64,000 nt of DNA from Pelagibacterium montanilacus (GTDB lineage Bacteria > Pseudomonadota > Alphaproteobacteria > Rhizobiales > Devosiaceae). Location: positions 248,001 to 312,000 of the forward strand of contig NZ_RZMX01000014.1 in the NCBI RefSeq assembly GCF_003992665.1, written 5' to 3'. Both the position numbers and the translations under genes were made by a program. Shown in pieces: positions 28,005 to 36,627 of the stretch; positions within the stretch are counted from its first letter, which is position 1, and each line of letters starts with the position of its first letter. Below the pieces are notes generated by a model that searched no databases, was not told where the DNA came from, and saw only the letters and a program-made list of their open reading frames with translations.

Positions 28005-28786
28005 TCCTGATCGACAGCCACTGCCATCTCGATTTCGATGTCCTGCAGGACGATCTGGAGGGCGTCGTCGCGCGTGCCCGCGAGAACGGGGTGACCGGAA
28101 TGGTCACCATATCGACCCGGATCGCGAAGTTCTCCGCGCTCGTCGGGATTGCCGAGCGGATGGGAAATGTCTGGTGCACGGTGGGAACGCATCCGCACAA
28201 TGCACATGAAGAACTCGATATAAGTGCACAGAAAATAATAGAATTGTCGCGACATCCTCTCTGCGTCGGTATTGGCGAGGCCGGGCTGGACTATCACTAT
28301 GACTCGTCGCCGCGCAACGCCCAGGCCCAAGGGTTCCGCGCCCATATCACCGCGGCGCGCGAGACGGGCCTGCCGCTGGTCATCCACGCCCGGGCGGCCG
28401 ACGAGGACATGATTTCGATCCTCGAAGAGGAAACCGGGCAGGGGGCCTTCCCCTTTGTCCTGCACTGCTTTTCTTCGGGCCGTGCGCTGGCGGAACGCGG
28501 TCTCGAGCTGGGCGGCTATGTCTCGTTCTCGGGCATCGTGACGTTCAAGAATGCCGCGGAAATCCAGGACGTGGCGCGCATGGTGCCGGCCGACAGGTTC
28601 CTCGTCGAAACCGATGCCCCGTATCTTGCGCCGGTGCCGTTCCGAGGCAAGCCGAACCAGCCGGCCTATGTGCGTCATACTGCCGGGAAAGTGGCCGAAC
28701 TGCGCGGTGAAACGCTCGAGACGATCGCGGAACAATCCACGGCGAATTTCTTCCGGCTGTTTTCCAAGGCAAGGCTCGCGCAATGA
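28001..28786 (+). CDS. tatD: TatD-family metal-dependent DNase/hydrolase
   Basis: 261 residues, GTG start overlapping metG. Metal-binding motifs of the TIM-barrel amidohydrolase fold: DSHCHLDF at the start, [28 protein letters not shown] and [12 protein letters not shown]. TatD proteins are 3'-5' DNA exonucleases implicated in repair. The gene order metG-tatD-metallo-beta-lactamase is common in alphaproteobacteria. A short AT-rich stretch at 28208-28245 stands out against the GC-rich surroundings but stays in frame. Confidence 0.95.
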   Translation: MILIDSHCHLDFDVLQDDLEGVVARARENGVTGMVTISTRIAKFSALVGIAERMGNVWCTVGTHPHNAHEELDISAQKIIELSRHPLCVGIGEAGLDYHYDSSPRNAQAQGFRAHITAARETGLPLVIHARAADEDMISILEEETGQGAFPFVLHCFSSGRALAERGLELGGYVSFSGIVTFKNAAEIQDVARMVPADRFLVETDAPYLAPVPFRGKPNQPAYVRHTAGKVAELRGETLETIAEQSTANFFRLFSKARLAQ

Positions 28787-29607
28787 CCGGTGAGCCGGCC
28801 GAGCGTATCGTTGCGACGATTCTGGGCTGCGGTTCGTCCGGTGGCGTGCCCAGGATCGGCAATGTCTGGGGCGCGTGCGATCCGGCCAATCCCAGGAACC
28901 GCCGGCGGCGCTGCTCGGTGCTGCTCACCGGCACGCGGGCCGACAGCACGGGCGCGACGCGCGTCGTGATCGATACCGGGTGCGACCTGCGCGAGCAGAT
29001 GATCGACGCCCGGGTCAGTGAAATCGACGCGGTGCTCTATACCCATGACCATGCGGACCACACCCATGGTATCGACGACCTTCGGGTGCTGGCGCTCAAT
29101 GCGCGCAGCCGCGTGGACTGCTACATGACCGAACCGACCGCGCGGCGTCTCCACGAGGCCTTCGGATATTGTTTCGCATCGCCGGCCGACAGCGCGTATC
29201 CGCCGATCCTGAACGCCCATATCATTGCCGATGGCGAGCGCATGACCATCGATGGTGCCGGGGGCCAGATCGAGATCGCAGCATTCGAGCAGACCCACGG
29301 CACGATCACCTCGCTGGGTTTCCGGATCGATGCCTTCGCGTATTCCTGCGACCTGTCGGCATTGCCCGAGAGTTCGGAATGGGCCGTCACGGGCCTGGAG
29401 ACATGGGTGCTCGACGCATTGCGCTACTCGCCGCATCCGAGCCATCTGAGCCTCGAGGAGTCGCTGGCGCTGATCGCGCGACACGCGCCGCGCCAGTCCG
29501 TGCTGACCAATCTGCATATCGATCTCGATCATGACATCCTGGATGGTGAGACGCCGGAACATGTCAGGCCTGCCTATGACGGCATGGAGATCGTCATTCG
29601 GGGCTGA
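28783..29607 (+). CDS. PhnP-like metallo-beta-lactamase-fold phosphodiesterase
   Basis: 274 residues. The dinuclear zinc motif is YTHDHADHTHGIDDLR. The N-terminus ILGCGSSGGVPRIGN matches the cyclic phosphodiesterase PhnP and related proteins, and CSVLLTG plus VVIDTGCDLREQM are typical. The histidine of NLHIDLDHDIL completes the site. Substrate unknown; phosphoribosyl cyclic phosphate and other cyclic nucleotides are known for the family. It overlaps tatD by 4 bp and ends the forward operon just before the dif-like site. Confidence 0.9.
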   Translation: MTGEPAERIVATILGCGSSGGVPRIGNVWGACDPANPRNRRRRCSVLLTGTRADSTGATRVVIDTGCDLREQMIDARVSEIDAVLYTHDHADHTHGIDDLRVLALNARSRVDCYMTEPTARRLHEAFGYCFASPADSAYPPILNAHIIADGERMTIDGAGGQIEIAAFEQTHGTITSLGFRIDAFAYSCDLSALPESSEWAVTGLETWVLDALRYSPHPSHLSLEESLALIARHAPRQSVLTNLHIDLDHDILDGETPEHVRPAYDGMEIVIRG

Positions 29608-29651
29608 TTTGGCCGATGGATCCCGGATTTCGGGCGTTTGCAGACACGCAT

Positions 29652-29679
29652 AAGTTCCATAATATATATTATGCGAATT
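29652..29679 (-). other. Probable chromosomal dif site (XerC/XerD recombination site)
   Basis: 28 bp with dif architecture. Read on the minus strand it is AATTCGCATAA (11-bp half, XerC side), TATATA (6-bp centre) and TTATGGAACTT (11-bp half, XerD side). The central CATAATATATATTATG is a perfect palindrome. Twenty of 28 bases equal E. coli dif as I remember it, including CGCATAA and TTATG next to the centre. It lies in a gene-free 220-bp gap between the PhnP-like gene and mazG. The change of main coding strand and the polarity of GGGNAGGG octamers on both sides agree with a replication terminus. Confidence 0.88.
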
Positions 29680-29827
29680 TCTGATGGCGGGTTTGGCGCC
29701 GGGATGGGCTGGCAGCGTGCGATACCCTGCCTTGCGTGGGACGCCCTTTCGTTGGCCGCGCAGGCTCGTATGATGACGGCGCCAACCGACTCAGCATTTC
29801 CGTCTCACTCAGCCACCGGAGCTTCCC

Positions 29828-30685
29828 ATGCAGCCATCGCGAGACCTGTCCACGCTTCTTGAGATCATGGCGCGGCTGCGCGATCCCGAGACGGGTTGCC
29901 CGTGGGACATCGAGCAGGATTTCGCGTCCATCCGGCATTACACGATCGAGGAAGCCTATGAAGTCGCCGACGCCATCGAGCGCGAGGACTATGAGGATCT
30001 GCGCGACGAACTCGGCGATCTGCTGCTCCAGCCGGTGTACCACGCCCAGATGGCGTCCGAGCGCGGCGTGTTCGACATCGGCGACATCATCCTAGCTGTC
30101 ACCGAAAAGCTGATCCGGCGCCATCCGCATGTGTTTGGCGACGACGAGGCCGGGACCGCAACAACCAGCGAAACGCGCTGGGAGACGATCAAGGCGGCAG
30201 AGCGGGCGCGCAAGGCGGAACGCCGGGGCGGGGATACGCCGCCTTCCCTGCTCGATGACGTGCCCGTCGGCCTGCCTGCCCTGCTTCGGGCTTCCAAGCT
30301 GGCCAAACGCGCGGCCCGTGTAGGCTTTGATTGGCCCGATACGGCATCGGTGATCGGGAAATGCAGCGAGGAGCTCGAGGAGGTCCGCGAAGCGATGGAG
30401 AGCGGCAACGAGCGCGCCCAGGTCGAGGAGATCGGCGATCTGCTGTTCTCGGTCGCAAATCTTGCGCGCCATGCCGGCATCGATCCCGAAGCAGCGCTGC
30501 GCGAGGCCAATGCCAAATTCGTCAGGCGCTTCCAGTATGTCGAGGACAGGTGCCGGACCGACGGCATCGCGGCCGAAGATGCGGGCCTCGAGCGGCTGGA
30601 CGGCTATTGGAACGAGATTCGCCGGCGCCACAAATCAACCCTCGATGGCGTTGATCCGTCCGGCGAACCGATCGAGAAACTCTGA
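29828..30685 (+). CDS. mazG: Nucleoside triphosphate pyrophosphohydrolase MazG
   Basis: 285 residues with two MazG domains. The first has CPWDIEQDFASIRHYTIEEAYEVADAIE followed by LRDELGDLLLQPVYHAQ, giving the EExxE and ExxD metal ligands. The second carries KCSEELEEVREAME and VEEIGDLLFSVANLARH. It hydrolyses NTPs to NMP and pyrophosphate, clearing aberrant nucleotides. It is the first gene after the dif-like site. The 3' end overlaps hflX, on the other strand, by 51 bp. Confidence 0.95.
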   Translation: MQPSRDLSTLLEIMARLRDPETGCPWDIEQDFASIRHYTIEEAYEVADAIEREDYEDLRDELGDLLLQPVYHAQMASERGVFDIGDIILAVTEKLIRRHPHVFGDDEAGTATTSETRWETIKAAERARKAERRGGDTPPSLLDDVPVGLPALLRASKLAKRAARVGFDWPDTASVIGKCSEELEEVREAMESGNERAQVEEIGDLLFSVANLARHAGIDPEAALREANAKFVRRFQYVEDRCRTDGIAAEDAGLERLDGYWNEIRRRHKSTLDGVDPSGEPIEKL

Positions 30686-32005
30686 GCGGTTCCGGGGCAG
30701 CACGCGCACCACGAAGCTGGTGCCCTTCTCGTCGGGTTCCCTGCGCTCGAGCACTTCGGTGTGCTCGTAGAGCCAGCCTGTGTCCGAACTGGCGCTGTGC
30801 GGGACCAGCACGTAAAAGCGCCGGGAATCCCTGGCGAGGCACTTCTCGATCGCATCGAAGAGCTGTGGAAGCCCTTCGCTGGTCAGGGCCGAAACGGCAA
30901 CCGTGGTCTCTACGCGTCCGACAGCGCGAACCGAGCTCAGCCCCCTGCCCGATTCCTCTGCATCGGGCGGCAGCCGGTCGATCTTGTTCCAGACCTCAAT
31001 GATCGGCGTAGTCTCACCACTGACGCCCAGATCGTTGAGCACCGAGAGAACATCGCTCGCCTGGGCGGAGTGATCGGGATTGGAGATATCCCGCACGTGC
31101 AGAATGACGGACGCGTCGATCACCTCCTCTAGCGTGCCCCGGAAGGCTGCAACGAGGTCGGTGGGCAGGTCCGAGATGAACCCGACGGTATCGGACATCA
31201 CAACGTCGCGCCCATGGGGTAGCCTGGTCTTGCGCACTGTGGTGTCGAGCGTGGCAAACAGCAGGTCCTGCGCCATGACGCCGGATCCGGTCATCGCATT
31301 GAAAATGCTGGATTTTCCGGCGTTGGTGTAACCCACCAGCGCCACGACCGGGAACGGAACGGATTCGCGCGGGCCGCGCTGCAACCGTCGGGTGCGGCGG
31401 ACTTTCTCCAGCCGCTTTTCGAGCAGCACGATGCGGTCCTGGATCTGGCGACGGTCGGACTCGATCTGCGTCTCGCCCGGCCCACCGAGAAAACCACCGC
31501 CGCCGCGCTGGCGCTCGAGGTGGGTCCATGAGCGCACAAGGCGCCCCTTCTGGTAGTTGAGATGGGCAAGGTCGACCTGCAGCACACCCTCACGGGTAGC
31601 CGCGCGTTCGCCAAAAATTTCAAGAATGAGGCCGGTCCGGTCGAGCACTTTCACGCCCACAGCGCGCTCGAGGTTGCGCTGCTGGATCGGCGACAGGCTC
31701 GCATCGACGAGCAGAAGTTCGATGTCTTCTGTCTTGGCCTGCTCGACGAGTTGCTCAACCTGCCCGCCGCCGAGATAGGTCGCCGGCTTGACCTCCCGGA
31801 CTCGCATCACCTGATCGAATCGCAGATCGAGATCGATCGCTGCTGCGAGCGAGACGAATTCGGCGTGCCGTGCTTCGGCGGTGCGTTTGGTGTCCCCGCC
31901 ACGGACGTCGGGCGTAACGACGCCCGCGCGCGTACGGTGAATAACGCGGTCGATCAGCTCGCGCCCGCGTCCATGGGATTCAGCGTTCCCGTCTTCAGAA
32001 TTCAA
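30635..32005 (-). CDS. hflX: GTPase HflX
   Basis: 456 residues. Ribosome-associated GTPase that splits stalled ribosomes. The N-terminal HflX domain includes [12 protein letters not shown] and the linker [18 protein letters not shown]. The G domain has G1 [10 protein letters not shown]3 [10 protein letters not shown] and G4 NKIDRL. The start is a TTG at 32005 that overlaps the hfq stop (TTGA), giving hfq-hflX coupling. The last 51 bp overlap mazG in convergent orientation. Confidence 0.95.
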   Translation of the reverse strand: MNSEDGNAESHGRGRELIDRVIHRTRAGVVTPDVRGGDTKRTAEARHAEFVSLAAAIDLDLRFDQVMRVREVKPATYLGGGQVEQLVEQAKTEDIELLLVDASLSPIQQRNLERAVGVKVLDRTGLILEIFGERAATREGVLQVDLAHLNYQKGRLVRSWTHLERQRGGGGFLGGPGETQIESDRRQIQDRIVLLEKRLEKVRRTRRLQRGPRESVPFPVVALVGYTNAGKSSIFNAMTGSGVMAQDLLFATLDTTVRKTRLPHGRDVVMSDTVGFISDLPTDLVAAFRGTLEEVIDASVILHVRDISNPDHSAQASDVLSVLNDLGVSGETTPIIEVWNKIDRLPPDAEESGRGLSSVRAVGRVETTVAVSALTSEGLPQLFDAIEKCLARDSRRFYVLVPHSASSDTGWLYEHTEVLERREPDEKGTSFVVRVLPRNRSEFLDRFAGRINAIEG

Positions 32006-32247
32006 TCGGTGTTGCTCTCAGGGTCAAACAGCTGGATCGGTGCACCGGGCATGATGGTGGAGATCGCGTGCTTGTAGACAAGCTGGGACTGTGCGTCGCG
32101 ACGCAACAGAAGGCAGAAATTGTCGAACCACGTAATCACGCCCTGCAGCTTGACGCCGTTCACCAGGAAGATGGTGACGGGGACCTTTTGCTTGCGGACA
32201 TGATTGAGAAAGGAATCCTGCAGGTTCTGCACCTTTTCATTGGGCAT
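32002..32247 (-). CDS. hfq: RNA chaperone Hfq
   Basis: 81 residues. Sm-like hexameric protein for sRNA-mRNA pairing. Sm1 region [27 protein letters not shown] and Sm2 region [13 protein letters not shown] are both intact, with the YKH residues of the proximal RNA site. The C-terminal tail is very short, as usual in alphaproteobacteria. It is encoded immediately before hflX and 124 bp after trkH. Confidence 0.98.
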   Translation of the reverse strand: MPNEKVQNLQDSFLNHVRKQKVPVTIFLVNGVKLQGVITWFDNFCLLLRRDAQSQLVYKHAISTIMPGAPIQLFDPESNTD

Positions 32248-32371
32248 TTTTCGGCCTCTTGTTTACCTCGGCGCCGCACGCAGCCGGTGTTCCGGGCCTG
32301 CGTGAGCATGGGATGCTATGCTCGATAGCCGCGCCTTACAACGCAACTATGGCACAACAAGTTGCACCTGC

Positions 32372-33805
32372 CTACCGGCGATTTCCGGTAAGCGCCGCGA
32401 GCACCACGAGTATCTCGATCCGCGCGACCAGCGCCACCGCCGAGATCGAAAGCAGCATGGAGTCCGGCACCGGTGCCGTTCCCGGTGCGGGAAGCGCGGA
32501 GGCCACGACGTTGCCGACCTGCGCGAACGACCCGCTGGCAAGCGCCGCCGCCTGGGGCAGTTCCAGACCCTGAGCGGCAAACAGCAGCACCGATACGGTC
32601 AGTGTCAGGATGGCGAGAAAGAACGTGCTCCAGACAGCCTTGGCGATCTCGCGGGGCCGCTCGTCGTACTGGACGTCGTCGCGCAGCAAGGCGCTGGGAT
32701 AGACGAGCCGGTTGAGTTCGTTGGCGAGGTGCTGAAGCATCGTCGCGATTCGGAAGAACTTGATCCCGCCCGCGGTCGAATACGAGCAGCCGCCCATGAA
32801 GATGATGAGCAGGATGACCTCGAGCGGCAGCACCACGCCCACGCGGCTGTCATGGGTGATCCCCGTGGTGGTGAGGATCGAGACCGTATCGAACGCGAAG
32901 CTGAACGATTTGCGCCAGCCCTCGAAGGTCGGATGCGGGATGAACAGCGAAACGAGCAGGACGATCGCCAGAAGCGCGGCAAAGCTCGTGAGAAACAGAG
33001 TGCCCTCGGTTTGCTCCCGGGCCATGGACCAGCGCCGCGCAACGATCATCCGGTGCCAGACGATCGAGGTGGCGCCAATGACCATGAACACCATCATCAC
33101 CAGTTCGGCGCCTGTGTTGGTGAGCACGCTTGCCCCGCTTTCATGCGGAACAAAGCCGCTCGTGGAGAGCAGCCCCAGCGAAAGCGGCACGGCGATGTCG
33201 GGCGGGACCCGAAGTATGACGAGTATCAACGCGCAGAGCGCGGTCAGCGCGGCATAGGGCCAGAGCACGGCGGTGAAGGTGCGCCAGATGCGCGGGTCTG
33301 TCTCGGTGCGCGCGTGCTGGACAAGGCGCAACTGCGCGTTGGGCGTGCCGCCCACCTGATAGGGACCCATCACATACACGGCCAGAAGCAGGGTCAGGAG
33401 GCCACCAAGCCAGGCCACGGTTGCGCGGTAGACGCCCATTGCCACGGAAATGTCCTGCGGCGGCTTGAGCGCTACCCCCAGCGTTACGGCGGCGGAGCTG
33501 GCCTCAAAGAGCGCGGGCACCAACCCCTGCCCTTCGAGCAGCACGAACACCGGCGTGGCAGCCGCGACGAGCGATAGCCACACCACGACGGCCGCGGCGA
33601 ATATGCCCGCGCGGTTGAGCGTGCGCGCTCGCGAGCGCAATGCCATGATCGTGATGCTGGAGACGAAGGCATAGAGCGCTGCGACCAGCACGATCGCCTC
33701 GAAGACACGCCAATTGCCCTCGATGACCGCCGCGGCGGCCGGCAGGGTCATGCCGGCCGCAAAGACCGCAAAGACGATGGCTGACAGGATGGCTGTGGTC
33801 GGCAA
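32372..33805 (-). CDS. trkH: Potassium uptake channel subunit TrkH
   Basis: 477 residues, polytopic membrane protein of the TrkH/KtrB superfamily. Pore-loop and helix pairs appear as AFDTVSILTTTGITHDSR and FMGGCSYSTAGGIKFFRIATML, the latter being the conserved fourth-repeat filter region. GLLSTSGFVPHESG is the third-repeat filter. The start is taken as TTG at 33805, ten bases after the trkA stop, with GAGG upstream; longer frames would run back into trkA. It works with the TrkA regulator encoded just before it. Confidence 0.9.
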   Translation of the reverse strand: MPTTAILSAIVFAVFAAGMTLPAAAAVIEGNWRVFEAIVLVAALYAFVSSITIMALRSRARTLNRAGIFAAAVVVWLSLVAAATPVFVLLEGQGLVPALFEASSAAVTLGVALKPPQDISVAMGVYRATVAWLGGLLTLLLAVYVMGPYQVGGTPNAQLRLVQHARTETDPRIWRTFTAVLWPYAALTALCALILVILRVPPDIAVPLSLGLLSTSGFVPHESGASVLTNTGAELVMMVFMVIGATSIVWHRMIVARRWSMAREQTEGTLFLTSFAALLAIVLLVSLFIPHPTFEGWRKSFSFAFDTVSILTTTGITHDSRVGVVLPLEVILLIIFMGGCSYSTAGGIKFFRIATMLQHLANELNRLVYPSALLRDDVQYDERPREIAKAVWSTFFLAILTLTVSVLLFAAQGLELPQAAALASGSFAQVGNVVASALPAPGTAPVPDSMLLSISAVALVARIEILVVLAALTGNRR

Positions 33806-33815
33806 TACGAATTCC

Positions 33816-35192
33816 TCAGAAGAAGTCGATGCTAACCCTGAACATCTTTTCGACCTGGCGCAGGTTCGCTGCAAGCGCAAACACGATCACGAAATCCCCG
33901 GCGCGGACCACGGTGTCCCCGGTCGGCATGATGGCCTTGTTCCCACGCACGATCGCGCCGATGCGCACGCCATCGGGCACCGCGAAATCGCGCAGCGGCA
34001 CGCCGACCAGCGTCGAGGTCTCGAGCGCTTCGGCCTCCAGCAGCTCGGCAGCGCCGTTGGCGAGGGTATAGACCCCGCGGATGCGGCCGCGCCGGACGTG
34101 GCGCAGAACCTTGGACACGGTCACCGAACGGGGATTGATGAAGGCGTCGACCCCGAGCCGGCGGGCTATGCGAGGATAGTGGCCCTGGTTGACCAGCGCG
34201 ATATTGGCCCGGCATCCCATTTCGCTGGCGAGGACCGAGGAAAGGATGTTGGTGCGGTCGTCATTGGTGAGCCCAAGGAACATGTGGGCGTCCCGCACGT
34301 CGACTTCGCGCAGGATTTCGGCCTGCAGCGTGTCGCCGAACACGACGATCGAGCGGTTGAGCGCCTCAGCTGCGGCCTGGGCATTGTCGCGGTTGCTCTC
34401 GATGATGCGCACCGAGGCCGCATTGCCCTGCTCTTCGATCTGTTGTGCGACGTAGCGGCCGACATTGCCCGCGCCGGCGATCACGATCCGCGAGGGAGGA
34501 TCCTCGTCGCGCCCGAACAGGCCGAGGACGCGGCTGACCTGGTCGCGCGACACGGCCACCACGGCCTGGTCCCCGGCCAGGAGGTGCTCATGGGAGTGGA
34601 GAACGCGCATCTCCCCGTCGCGGCGCACACCCATGACGGTGGCCTGCAGGTTGGGGAAAAGGTCGGTGAGGTGCCGCAGCGGCGTGTCGACCACCGCGCA
34701 GTCCTCGCGTACGTCCACTTCGATCACGATCACCTGCTCGTCCTCGAAGGTGATGATCTCATTGGCCCCAGGATAGGCCATGCGCTGCAAGATGAGGTCG
34801 CCAACCTCCACTTCAGGGGAGATGATGACGTCGATGGGCAGGTGCTCGCGCGAAAAGAGGTTCCGCCATTCGGGGTTGAGGTAGGACTGGGAGCGAATGC
34901 GGGCGATCCGGGTGGGCACTTCGAAGATCGAATGGGCGACCTGGCAGGCGGTCATGTTCACTTCATCGACCTGGGTCACCGCAATGAGCATGTCGGCGTC
35001 ACGGGCGCCTGCCTGGGCCAGGACGTCCGGGTGCGAGCCGTGGCCGGAGATACCCCTGGCATCGAGCGTATCACGCACACGCTGAACCAGCGCGGGGTTG
35101 CTGTCGATGACGGTAATCTCGTTGCCTTCGGCCGACAGGCGCTCGGCGATGCCGTACCCGACCTGCCCGGCCCCGCAAATGATTACGCGCAT
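33816..35192 (-). CDS. trkA: Potassium uptake regulator TrkA
   Basis: 458 residues with duplicated RCK modules. The first Rossmann motif is VIICGAGQVGYGIAERLS and the second VIAGAGNVGRYVAQQIEE, each followed by a RCK-C domain. It is the cytosolic NAD(H)/ATP-sensing ring on the TrkH channel. It lies 55 bp after ntrX, the conserved ntrYX-trkA order of alphaproteobacteria, which supports co-regulation with nitrogen signalling. Confidence 0.96.
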   Translation of the reverse strand: MRVIICGAGQVGYGIAERLSAEGNEITVIDSNPALVQRVRDTLDARGISGHGSHPDVLAQAGARDADMLIAVTQVDEVNMTACQVAHSIFEVPTRIARIRSQSYLNPEWRNLFSREHLPIDVIISPEVEVGDLILQRMAYPGANEIITFEDEQVIVIEVDVREDCAVVDTPLRHLTDLFPNLQATVMGVRRDGEMRVLHSHEHLLAGDQAVVAVSRDQVSRVLGLFGRDEDPPSRIVIAGAGNVGRYVAQQIEEQGNAASVRIIESNRDNAQAAAEALNRSIVVFGDTLQAEILREVDVRDAHMFLGLTNDDRTNILSSVLASEMGCRANIALVNQGHYPRIARRLGVDAFINPRSVTVSKVLRHVRRGRIRGVYTLANGAAELLEAEALETSTLVGVPLRDFAVPDGVRIGAIVRGNKAIMPTGDTVVRAGDFVIVFALAANLRQVEKMFRVSIDFF

Positions 35193-35247
35193 TGGGAATC
35201 TCCTGCGCCGGTCGTCGTGACCAGCGATAACATGCCGGAAGGGCCGG

Positions 35248-36627
35248 CTAAAGTCCGAGGGATTTTATCTTCCGATGAAGGGCACTGCGCTCCATGCCGA
35301 CGAATTCCGCCGTCTTGGAGATGTTGCCCCCGAACCGTTCGATCTGGGCGATTAGGTACTGGCGCTCGAACACTTCGCGGGCGTCACGAAGCGGCAGGCT
35401 CATCAGGTGCGATGAGGTATCGGCGTCGCCGATGGTGGGCAGCACCTCTGAAATGTCGGGGGGCAGCATCGATGCGGTGATGACCCCGTCCATGGGCTTG
35501 AGATCGCGCACCAGGATCAGCAGCCGCTCGATGGCGTTGCGGAGCTGGCGCGCATTGCCGGGCCAGTCCTGGCCCTGAAGCACCGCGATCGAGTCCTCGC
35601 CGAGCACGAAGCGCGGCAGATTGTGCATGCGCGAAAGCTGAAAGACAAAGAGGTTTACCAGCGAGGGGATGTCCTCGCGCCGCTCGCGCAGGGCGGTGAG
35701 CACAATGGGCACCACCGACAGTCTGTGGAAAAGGTCGGACCGGAAGCGCCCCTCCTCCACCAGCCCGGAAATGTTCTGGGAACTCGAGGAGATGATGCGC
35801 ACGTCCACGGGAACCGGCCCTGCCCCGCCGATCCGCGTGAAGCGGTTCTCGACAAGGGCTCGCAGCAGGCTGACCTGCGCCTCGAGCGGCAGTGCTGTTA
35901 CCTCGGAAAGGTGCAGCGTGCCGCCATGGGCCCGCTCGAGGGCGCCGACTTCCGTGCGCAAGCCGGACTTGTCCCGGTTCTCCCGGCCGAACAGCACTGC
36001 GGTGATCTCGTCGGGGGCGTAAAGGGCGGCGTTGATCTCGATGAACGGGCCGTTGGCGCGCGGGCTCTTGAGGTGAAGCAGCCGGGCGCACAGGCCCTTG
36101 CCGGTTCCCGCCGGGCCCGAGATGAAGACCCGCGAGCGCGTGCCTGCGGACTTCTCGATCAGGGAGCGGACCTGTCCGATGGCCGGCGATACGCCCGCCA
36201 GTTCGGACTCCACGCCTCCGGAACGCTCCTTGAGGTCCGCGACCTCGGTGCGCAGTTTGGAGGCTTCGATCGCCCGCTGGGTGATCAGGAGCAGCCGGTC
36301 GATCTTGAAGGGCTTCTCGATATAGTCGTACGCGCCCCGCTGGATTGCGGAGACGGCGGTTTCGACATTGCCGTGCCCGGAGATCATCACCACGGGAAGA
36401 TCGGGGTGATCGGCCTGGAGCATGTCGAGGAGTTGCAGGCCGTCGAGCCGCGACCCCTGCATCCATATGTCCAGGTACACGAGATTGGGTCGGCGCCGCG
36501 CGATCTCCTGGAGCGCGGAATCCGCGTCGGAGGCCTGTCGGGGTTCGTAGCCTTCGTCCTCGAGAATGCCTGCGATGAGTTCGCGGATATCCTCTTCGTC
36601 GTCGACAATCAGGATGTCACGAGCCAT
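35248..36627 (-). CDS. ntrX: Response regulator NtrX with a degenerate AAA+ domain
   Basis: 459 residues. Receiver domain with phospho-acceptor D53 (LVYLDIWMQGSRLDG). The central domain has Walker A GPAGTGKG at 171-178 but the Walker B site reads LHLSE at 238-242, with serine where aspartate is usual, and no GAFTGA loop for sigma-54 contact. The C-terminal Fis-type helix-turn-helix is GGNISKTAEFVGMERSALHRKIKSLGL. Absence of GAFTGA is normal for NtrX, which acts with other sigma factors; the Walker B change suggests weak or no ATPase. The start at 36627 shares one base with the ntrY stop (TAATG). Confidence 0.93.
   Translation of the reverse strand: MARDILIVDDEEDIRELIAGILEDEGYEPRQASDADSALQEIARRRPNLVYLDIWMQGSRLDGLQLLDMLQADHPDLPVVMISGHGNVETAVSAIQRGAYDYIEKPFKIDRLLLITQRAIEASKLRTEVADLKERSGGVESELAGVSPAIGQVRSLIEKSAGTRSRVFISGPAGTGKGLCARLLHLKSPRANGPFIEINAALYAPDEITAVLFGRENRDKSGLRTEVGALERAHGGTLHLSEVTALPLEAQVSLLRALVENRFTRIGGAGPVPVDVRIISSSSQNISGLVEEGRFRSDLFHRLSVVPIVLTALRERREDIPSLVNLFVFQLSRMHNLPRFVLGEDSIAVLQGQDWPGNARQLRNAIERLLILVRDLKPMDGVITASMLPPDISEVLPTIGDADTSSHLMSLPLRDAREVFERQYLIAQIERFGGNISKTAEFVGMERSALHRKIKSLGL

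Noticed and set aside
32072-32081. TTGTAGACAA, identical to the core at 14921
   Set aside because: It lies inside the conserved Sm2 coding region of hfq, so the protein sequence explains it. It also warns that single 10-mers of this type can arise by chance.
33714-35480. 588-codon plus-strand frame
   Set aside because: Antisense to trkA, which has both Rossmann motifs; no domain in the antisense product.
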